Shown here piece by piece: positions 1 to 11,000 of a stretch of DNA of 64,000 nucleotides. Each line of letters begins with the position of its first letter. Positions within the stretch are counted from its first letter, which is position 1. Under the pieces are notes generated by a model that had not been told where the DNA came from, made no database searches, and saw only the letters and a program-made list of their open reading frames with translations. The position numbers and the translations under genes were made by a program. The stretch comes from Pseudocolwellia sp049933045 (GTDB lineage: Bacteria > Pseudomonadota > Gammaproteobacteria > Enterobacterales > Alteromonadaceae): contig NZ_CP187926.1 of NCBI RefSeq assembly GCF_049933045.1, forward strand, positions 3,844,001 to 3,908,000. Reading direction: 5' to 3'.

Positions 1-1
1 T

Positions 2-2011
2 GCACCTGATGCAGTGAATGATGGTCCTGTGTCAGTGACTGAAGATACACCAGCAACGGGTAATGTGTTAACGAACGACAGTGATGCCGATGGCGAAACG
101 CTTACGTTGACACAATTTGTGATTGACGGCGATGCGACGATTTACAGCGCAGGCGATACCGCGACATTAACGGGTGTGGGAACACTCATTATCAACGCGA
201 ATGGCAGTTACACCTTTACGCCAACACCTGATTATAACGGACCTGTACCAAGTGCGACCTATACGGTGAGCGACGGTACAGGCGAAGCCAATGAAAGCAG
301 TACCGCAGTCTTAAGTTTCACCGATGTTATCGCGGTAGATGATGCGCCCGAAGCGGTGGATGATGGTCCATTTGATGTCACCGAAGATACGCCTGCGACA
401 GGTAATGTATTAGGTAACGACACAGATATTGAAAATGATCCGCTAACGGTTGTGCAATTCATTATTGATGGCGATGCGACTGTGCATAGCGCAGGCGATA
501 CCGCAACAATCGCCGGAGTCGGTACGTTACTTATCAACACCGATGGTTCATTTACATTTACCCCCGCACCTGATTATAACGGCGCAGTACCTAATACCAC
601 GTACACCTTGGGCGATGGTAAAGGCGGTTTTGATACCGCGGTATTAAGTTTCAATGATGTTGTTGCCGTGAATGATGCACCTGATGCTGTGAATGATGGT
701 CCTGTGTCAGTGACCGAAGATACACCAGCAACGGGTAATGTGTTAACGAACGACAGTGATGCCGATGGCGAAACGCTTACGTTGACACAATTTGTGATTG
801 ACGGCGATGCGACGATTTACAGCGCAGGCGATACCGCGACATTAACGGGTGTGGGAACACTCATTATCAACGCGAATGGCAGTTACACCTTTACGCCAAC
901 ACCTGATTATAACGGACCTGTACCAAGTGCGACCTATACGGTGAGCGACGGTACAGGCGAAGCCAATGAAAGCAGTACAGCAGTCTTAAGTTTCAGTGAT
1001 GTTATCGCGGTAGATGATGCGCCCGAAGCGGTGGATGATGGTCCATTTGATGTCACCGAAGATACGCCTGCGACAGGTAATGTATTAGGTAACGACACAG
1101 ATATTGAAAATGATCCGCTAACGGTTGTGCAATTCATTATTGATGGCGATGCGACTGTGCATAGCGCAGGCGATACCGCAACAATCGCCGGAGTCGGTAC
1201 GTTACTTATCAACACCGATGGCACATTCACTTTCACTCCTGCACTTAATTATAACGGCGCAGTACCCGATACCACATACACCTTAGGCGATGGTAAAGGC
1301 GGTTTTGATACCGCGGTATTAAGTTTCAAAGATGTTGTTGCGGTAAATGATGCACCTGATGCGGTGAATGATGGTCCTGTGTCAGTGACTGAAGATACAC
1401 CAGCAACGGGTAATGTCTTAACGAACGACAGTGATGCAGACGGAAACCCACTTACGTTGACACAATTTGTGATCGACGGTGATGCGACGACTTACCTTGC
1501 AGGTACAACTGCTACGATAGCAGGAGTAGGTACTTTATTAGTGAATGCTGATGGTACATTCACCTTTACGCCTGTTCTAAATTACAACGGCGCTGTACCG
1601 AGTGCGACCTATACGGTGAGCGATGGTACAGGCGAAGCCAATGAAAGCAGTACAGCGGTCTTAAGTTTCAGTGATGTTATCCCTGTAGATGATGCACCCG
1701 AAGCGGTGGATGATGGCCCATTTGATGTCACCGAAGACACGCCTTCAACAGGCAATGTATTAGGTAACGACACCGATATTGAAGACGATCCGCTAACGGT
1801 TGTTCAATTCTTTGTTAATGGCGATGCAACACTTTATAACGCAGGAGAAACAGCAATTATTGATGGTGTAGGTACATTAGTTATTAATAGTGACGGTGCT
1901 TTTACCTTTACACCTGAAGCTGATTATAACGGTTCAGTACCTATCGCCACATATACTGTAGAAGATAGCAATGGTGGGTTTGATAAGGGCGTTTTAAGTT
2001 TTTCTGATGTT
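2..2011 (+). repeat. Adhesin repeat array 1
   Basis: Alternating A/B Ig-like domains within the adhesin gene. The DNA repeats with a period of about 669-681 bp: the segment GTGAATGATGGTCCTGTGTC recurs at 14, 683 and about 1364. Neighbouring units are nearly identical at the DNA level, which suggests recent homogenisation by recombination. Confidence 0.85.
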
Positions 2012-5000
2012 AGTGCCGTTATTGATATTACAACGGACAATTATACAATTAATGAGAATACAATCGCAACATTGTCGGTTCTTGATAACGATACATTTGA
2101 TAGTTCAGCGCAAGTTACTGCATTTACTCAAGGTAGTAATGGTACGGTCACTTTAAACTCTGATGGCACAGGAACTTATACCCCTAATGATCATTTTTTT
2201 GGTAGTGATAGTTTTACCTATACGGTGACTTCTGGAGGAGTTACTGAAACGACTACAGTTAATATTACCGTAACAGAACAAAATGACTCTCCTGATGTTG
2301 AAGAAATAGCAGATCAAAATGCGGTTGATGGTCAACCTGTTTCTATAGATATTAGTAGTTTCTTTAGTGATGCAAATAATGACACATTAACGTTTTCTAC
2401 AGTTGGCATGCCAGTAGGGCTCAGCATAGATACCAACACAGGTATTATTTCGGGTACACTTGATAACAGTAGCTCTCAGAATGGTCCTAACAATGATGGG
2501 ATCTACACTATTACAGTTACTGCTAACGATGGACGAGGTGGAACAGTAGATCAAAGCTTTGATTATACGGTTGTTAATGCATTACCAACAGCGGTAAATG
2601 ACGATACATCAACGACTGAAGATACAGCTATTAATATTGATGTTCTTGTTAATGACAGCGATCCAGATAACGACACACTTGTTGTCATTGAAGCAAGTGC
2701 AGGTAATGGAACGGTTGTTATTAATGGTGATAATACACTTACCTATACGCCAAATACTGACTTTAACGGAAATGACACCATCATTTATACCATTATTGAC
2801 GGTGAAGGTGGAGAGAGTACAGCGAGTGTTAATGTTACCATTTCAGCCGTTAATGACGCTCCTACTAGTGAAGGCATTGATGACCAAGCAGATGCTGATA
2901 GTAGTGTAATCAACTTAGACATTTCAGCTAATTTCACTGATATAGATGGAGATGTTTTAAACTTTACCGCGACTGGATTACCTCCAGGTCTTAGTTTAGA
3001 TGCAAATACAGGGGTAATTACCGGTACTGTAGCAAGTAATATATCAACAACAGGGCCTTACAGCGTAACCATTACTGCTAATGATGGTAACGGAGAAAGT
3101 ATAAATACAAGTTTTACTTGGGCATTTAATAATGTTCCTCCTACCGCAAATGATGATATTGCTACAACTGCGGAAGATGAGAACGTTGTTATTAGTGTAT
3201 TAAATAACGATACAGATCCAGATGACGATACTTTAACCGTTATTGTTGCTAGTGCTTCACACGGAACCGTTACTATTGCAGGTGATGGACTGACTATCAC
3301 TTATACTCCTGATGCTGATTTTAATGGTGTTGATATCATTAATTACCGCATCTCTGACGGACAAAGTGGAGAGAGTACAGCAACGGTAACCGTGACGGTA
3401 AATGCGGTTAATGATGCCCCTATTGTTAATACCCCGTTACCGGATGAAGCTGCAATTGATGGCCAAGATGTATCTATTGACTTCAACCCTTACTTTAGTG
3501 ATGTAGATGGCGATACTCTAACCTTTACAGCAACAGGACTACCTGCTGGAATTTCAATTAATGGCATTACAGGTGTTGTAAGTGGAACCTTTGCCAGTGA
3601 TGCATCACAGTCTAGCCCATATACCATCACTATTATTGCAGAAGATGGAAATGGAACATCTGTAAGTGATAGCTTTAGTTGGACTATAGATAACCCTCCA
3701 CTTCAAGCTAACCCTGATACAAATACTGTTACTGAAAATGGAACGCTAAATATTCCTGCTAGCAGTGGCGTGTTAAGTAATGACGCTGATCCTGATGGTG
3801 ACAATATTAGTGTTGCTGAAGTTGATAATAGCAATGCTAATGTTGGCAACTTAGTTAGCGGATCATTTGGTGGTAGCTTTATCATTAATGCAGATGGCTC
3901 ATATAGTTTTGATGCGGGTACTGACTTTGATGACTTAGCTGTTGGAGAAAGTCGCACGACTAGTGTTATCTATCAAGCTTCTGACAATGAAGGAGGACTC
4001 TCTAGCTCAACGTTAACGATTACAGTAACAGGTGAAAATGATGCACCAGTAGTTAGCCCTGAAACACAAACGACTAACGAAGACACTCCAATTAGTGGAC
4101 AAGTCAATGCTACTGATGCTGAAGGTGATGTACTCACTATCACTCTGAAGACATCTCCAAGTAATGGTACGGTTATAGTTAATAATAATGGTACATATAC
4201 CTATACACCAAACAACAACTTTAATGGTGTAGATACATTTATTGTGACCGTTGAGGATAGTAACGGTAGTAATGTAGATGAAACGGTTACGATTAACGTT
4301 ACCCCGATTAATGATGCGCCAATTGCCAATGATGATGGAGCCTTTACGGTAACCGAAGATACCCCATTTAGTGACAATGTGCTGAACAACGATACCGATG
4401 CAGAGGGTGATACCTTGAGTGTTGTTCAATTTGCTGTTGATGGTGATGCAACGATTTACAGTGCAGGTACAACCGCTGCTATTGATGGTATTGGTACATT
4501 AGTTATCAATAGCGATGGTACATTTACGTTTTCTCCTGCTGAGAATTACACAGGTGCAATACCTAATACCACTTATGCAATAACTGATGCTAATGGAGGC
4601 ATCGATGCTTCAGTATTAAGCTTCAATAATATTGTATCGGTGAACGACGCCCCTGATGCGGTGAATGACGGTCCGGTTGAAGTGACCGAAGATACAGCGG
4701 CTACAGGTAATGTATTAACGAATGATAGTGACGCCGAAGGCGCAGCGCTGACGTTAACGCAATTTGTGATCGACGGCGATGCAACGACTTACCTTGCGGG
4801 TACAACCGCGACGATAGCAGGCGTGGGTGATTTAGTTATTAACAGTGACGGTTCATTCACCTTTACGCCTGTTCTAAATTACAACGGCGCTGTGCCAAGT
4901 GCGACCTATACGGTGAGCGATGGTACAGGCGAAGCCAATGAAAGCAGTACAGCAGTCTTAAGTTTCAGTGATGTTATCGCGGTAGATGATGCGCCAGAAG

Positions 5001-8000
5001 CGGTAGACGATGGTCCATTTGATGTGACCGAAGACACGCCTTCATCAGGCAGCGTATTAGGTAACGACACAGATATTGAAAGTGACCCGCTGACGGTTGT
5101 GCAATTTATTATTGATGGCGATGCGACTGTGCATAGCGCAGGCGATACGGCGACGATAGCAGGAGTCGGTACTTTACTTATCAACACCGATGGCACATTT
5201 ACTTTCACTCCTGCACCTGATTATAACGGCGCAGTACCTAACACCACGTACACCTTGGGCGATGGTAAAGGCGGTATTGATACCGCGGTATTAAGTTTCA
5301 ATGATGTTGTTGCCGTGAATGATGCACCTGATGCGGTGAATGACGGTCCTGTGTCAGTGACCGAAGATACAGCGGCTACAGGTAATGTATTAACGAACGA
5401 CAGTGACGCCGAAGGCGCAGCGCTGACGTTAACGCAATTTGTGATTGCTGGTGATGCGACCATTTACAACGCAGGAGATACCGCGACATTAACGGGTGTG
5501 GGAACACTCATCATCAACGCGAATGGCAGTTACACCTTTACGCCAACACCTGATTATAACGGACCTGTACCGAGTGCGACTTATACCGTCAGCGATGGAA
5601 CCGGTGGCGTAAACGAAACAAGTACAGCCATCTTAAGTTTCACCGATGTTATCGCGGTTGATGATGCGCCAATTGCGGTTAACGATGGTCCATTTAATGT
5701 GACCGAAGATACGCCTTCAATAGGTAACGTATTAAGCAACGATACCGATGCAGAGAATGATACCTTAAGTGTTGTCGAGTTTTTTGTTGACGGTGATGCC
5801 ACGACTTATCTTGCAGGAACAACCGCGACAATCGCCGGTGTGGGTGAGTTAGTGATCAACACCAACGGTTCATTTACCTTTACGCCAACCCTTAATTATA
5901 ACGGCGCTATTCCTAATACCACCTACGTTGTCAGTGACGGCGAAGGCGGCATTGACATGGGTGAATTGAGCTTCAATGATGTTGTTGCGATGAACGATGC
6001 GCCTGATGCGGTGAATGACGGTCCGGTTGAAGTGACCGAAGACACAGCGGCAACAGGTAATGTTTTAACCAACGACAGTGACGCTGAAGGCGCAGCGCTG
6101 ACGTTAACGCAATTTGTGATCGACGGCGATGCAACGACTTACCTTGCGGGTACAACCGCGACGATAGCAGGCGTGGGTGATTTAGTTATTAACAGTGACG
6201 GTTCATTCACCTTTACGCCTGTTCTAAATTACAACGGCGCTGTGCCAAGTGCGACCTATACGGTGAGCGATGGTACAGGCGAAGCCAATGAAAGCAGTAC
6301 AGCAGTCTTAAGTTTCAGTGATGTTATCGCGGTAGATGATGCGCCAGAAGCGGTAGACGATGGTCCATTTGATGTGACCGAAGACACGCCTTCATCAGGC
6401 AGCGTATTAGGTAACGACACCGATATTGAAGGCGATCCGCTCACCGTTGTTCAATTTATTATTGATGGCGATGCGACTGTGCATAGCGCAGACGATACGG
6501 CGACGATAGCAGGAGTCGGTACTTTACTTATCAACACCGATGGCACATTTACTTTCACTCCTGCACCTGATTATAACGGCGCAGTACCTAACACCACGTA
6601 CACCTTGGGCGATGGTAAAGGCGGTTTTGATACCGCGGTATTAAGTTTCAATGATGTTGTTGCCGTGAATGATGCACCTGATGCTGTGAATGATGGTCCT
6701 GTGTCAGTGACCGAAGATACACCAGCCACGGGTAATGTCTTAACGAACGACAGTGATGCTGATGGCGAAACACTTACGTTAACGCAATTTGTGATCGACG
6801 GCGATGCAACGACTTACCTTGCGGGTACAACCGCGACGATAGCAGGCGTGGGTGATTTAGTTATTAACAGTGACGGTTCATTCACCTTTACCCCAGCGCT
6901 TAATTACAACGGCGCTGTACCAAGTGCGACCTATACGGTGAGCGATGGAAATGGCGGCAGTGATACAGCAGTATTAAGTTTCACCGATGTTATCGTGGTT
7001 GATGATGCGCCAATTGCGATTAACGATGGTCCATTTGATGTCACCGAAGATACACCTTCAATAGGTAACGTATTAAGCAACGATACCGATGCAGAGAATG
7101 ATACCTTAAGTGTTGTTGAGTTTTTTGTAGACGGTGATGCCACGACTTATCTTGCAGGAACATCAGCGACAATCGCCGGTGTGGGTGAGTTAGTGATCAA
7201 CACCAACGGTTCATTTACCTTTACGCCAGCCCTTAATTATAACGGCGCAGTTCCTAATACCACCTACGTTGTCAGTGACGGCGAAGGCGGCATTGATATG
7301 GGTGAATTGAGCTTCAATGATGTTATTGCGATAAATGATGCACCTGATGCGGTGAATGATGGTCCTGTGTCAGTGACCGAAGATACACCAGCCACGGGTA
7401 ATGTCTTAACCAACGACAGTGACGCCGAAGGCGCAGCACTGACGTTAACGCAATTTGTGATTGATGGTGATGCGACCATTTACAACGCAGGAGATACCGC
7501 GACATTAACGGGTGTGGGAACACTCATTATCAACGCGAATGGTAGTTATACCTTTAGGCCAACGCCAGATTATAACGGACCTGTACCGAGTGCGACTTAT
7601 ACGGTCAGTGATGGAACAGGTGGCGTGAATGAAACAAGCACTGCCATCTTAAGTTTCACCGATGTTATCGTGGTTGATGATGCGCCAATTGCGATTAACG
7701 ATGGTCCATTTGATGTCACCGAAGATACACCTTCAATAGGTAACGTATTAAGCAACGATACCGATGCAGAGAATGATACCTTAAGTGTTGTTGAGTTTTT
7801 TGTAGACGGTGATGCCACGACTTATCTTGCAGGAACATCAGCGACAATCGCCGGTGTGGGTGAGTTAGTGATCAACACCAACGGTTCATTTACCTTTACG
7901 CCAGCCCTTAATTATAACGGCGCAGTTCCTAATACCACCTACGTTGTCAGTGACGGCGAAGGCGGCATTGATATGGGTGAATTGAGCTTCAATGATGTTA

Positions 8001-11000
8001 TTGCGATAAATGATGCACCTGATGCGGTGAATGATGGTCCTGTGTCAGTGACCGAAGATACACCAGCCACGGGTAATGTCTTAACCAACGACAGTGACGC
8101 CGAAGGCGCAGCACTGACGTTAACGCAATTTGTGATTGATGGTGATGCGACCATTTACAACGCAGGAGATACCGCGACATTAACGGGTGTGGGAACACTC
8201 ATTATCAACGCGAATGGTAGTTATACCTTTACGCCAACGCCAGATTATAACGGACCTGTACCGAGTGCGACTTATACGGTCAGCGATGGAACAGGTGGCG
8301 TGAATGAAACAAGTACTGCTATCTTAAGTTTCACTGATGTTATCGCTGTTGATGATGCACCTATTGCGGTTAACGATGGTCCATTTGATGTGACCGAAGA
8401 TACGCCATCAACAGGTAACGTATTAAGCAACGATACCGATGCAGAGAATGATACCTTAAGTGTTGTCGAGTTTTTTGTAGACGGTGATGCCACGACTTAT
8501 CTTGCAGGAACAACCGCCACGATAGCCGGTGTGGGTGAGTTAGTGATCAACACCAACGGTTCATTTACCTTTACGCCAGCCCTTAATTATAACGGCGCAG
8601 TTCCTAATACCACCTACGTTGTCAGTGACGGCGAAGGCGGCATTGATATGGGTGAATTGAGCTTCAATGATGTTATTGCGATAAATGATGCACCTGATGC
8701 GGTGAATGACGGTCCTGTGTCAGTGACCGAAGATACACCAGCCACGGGTAATGTCTTAACCAACGACAGTGACGCCGAAGGCGCAGCACTGACGTTAACG
8801 CAATTTGTGATTGATGGTGATGCGACCATTTACAACGCAGGAGATACCGCGACATTAACGGGTGTGGGAACACTCATTATCAACGCGAATGGTAGTTATA
8901 CCTTTACGCCAACCCCTGATTATAACGGACCTGTACCGAGTGCGACTTATACGGTCAGCGATGGAACAGGTGGCGTAAACGAAACAAGCACAGCAATATT
9001 AATGTTTAATAGTATTGCTCCAGTTGTAGATATCATGCCTGATAGCCTATCAACAATTGAAGATACACCAGTGATATTGGATGTATTAGCTAATGATAGC
9101 TTTGATAGTTCAGCACAAGTCACTAGTTTTACTCAGGGTACTAATGGCAGTGTAAGTATCACGGCTGATGGTATAGCCACTTATACACCAGAGAATAACT
9201 TCTTTGGAACAGATAGTTTTATTTATACCGTTACTTCTGGTGATGTAACTGAAACAACAACAGTTAGTGTGGTTATAACAGAACAAAATGATGTACCAGA
9301 AACAGACGTTATTGCCGATCAAAATGCAGTTGATAGTCAATTAATTTCTATCCCACTTAGTGACTACTTTAGTGATGCAGACGGCGATATATTAACATTC
9401 ACTGTAACGGGCTTACCAATAGGGTTAAACATTGATGCAATAACAGGTGTTATTTCTGGGACGCTTGATAGTAGTGCTTCGCAAGGTGGTGCAGCTAATA
9501 ATGGTATTTATAGCATTACAGTAACGGCTGATGATGGTCGTGGTGGAACCGTTGATCAAACATTTAACTATACTATTGTTAACGGTTTACCTACTGCGGT
9601 GAATGACGCAGTTACAACAACAGAAGATACAGCAACAATCATTAATGTTCTAATTAATGATAGTGATGCAGATAACGATACTTTAACGGTTACTCAAGCA
9701 ACAGCAGGTAATGGAACAGTAATTATTAATGCAGACAACACTATTACTTACACACCAAATGCCAATTTTAATGGCGCAGATACTATTATTTATCAAATTA
9801 TTGATGGTGAAGGTGGAGAAAGTACGGCAAGTGTTAATGTAACGGTAACTGCAGTTAATGATGCACCAACAACAGCTGGGTTAAGTGATCAAGCAGATGC
9901 TGATAGCAGTACAATAACTTTAGATGTTTCAGCTAACTTTTCTGATGTAGACGGAGATAATTTAAGCTTCTCAGGAACAGGACTGCCTACAGGCTTAAGT
10001 ATAGATGCAGATACAGGTGTTATTACAGGAACCGTTGCTAGCGATATATCTAATTCAGGTCCATTTAATGTCACTATTGTTGCAAATGATGGTAACAACG
10101 GTACAACATCAACAAGTTTTGCTTGGGCATTTGAAAATGTTCCGCCTATTGCAAATGACGATATAGCATCAGTAGTAGAAGATGGAACAGTAGTCATTAG
10201 TGTTTTAGCTAACGATACAGACCCAGACAATGATCCATTAACGATTATTGAAACCTCTGCTCCAAATGGAATCGCGGTTATTACTGCCGATAACACCATA
10301 ACTTATACGCCAAATGAAAACTTTACTGGCACTGATATTATTAACTATCGTATATCAGACGGATCAGGAAGCTTTAGTACAGCTACCGTAACTGTTTCAG
10401 TAACTTCTATTAACGATGCGCCAATCATAAATACCTCTTTACCTCATGAAGCTGCGATTGACGGGCAAACGGTATCTATTAATTTTAGTCCTTATTTTAG
10501 CGATATTGATGGAGACACTTTAACTTTTACTGCTGCGGGTTTACCTAATGGAATTTCAATCGATAGTAATACCGGTGTTGTTAGTGGAACCTTTGATAGT
10601 GATGCATCAACAAATAGCCCTTACACCATCATTATTACTGTTGATGATGGACATGCTGGCAATGTAAGTGACAGCTTTAGTTGGACCGTTGCTAATCCAC
10701 CTATTCAAGCAACACCTGATACCAATACAGTAAATGAGAATGAGAGCCTTATTATTAGCTCTGCTGGAGGAATTTTAATTAATGATCTTGACTCAGACGG
10801 TGACAGCTTAATTGTTGAAGAAGTGCAAAATGAAACAACTAATGTCGGGCAAGCTATAAATGGCTCTGCGGGTGGTAGTTTTACTATTAATGCTGATGGT
10901 TCATATCGTTTTGAAACAGGAACTGACTTTGACGACTTAGCGGTAGGTGCTAGCCGAACAACAAGCGTTGTTTACCAAGCATCAGATGGCGAAGGTGGTT

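Noticed and set aside
934..1236. Antisense open frames of 60-147 codons throughout the adhesin gene
   Set aside because: They recur at the repeat period on the minus strand, have biased repetitive composition and no ribosome-binding sites. They are shadows of the repeats.
4013..4429. 138-codon minus-strand frame in the adhesin
   Set aside because: It is rich in Ile, Cys, Asn and Trp with no domain pattern. The plus-strand frame is clearly coding.
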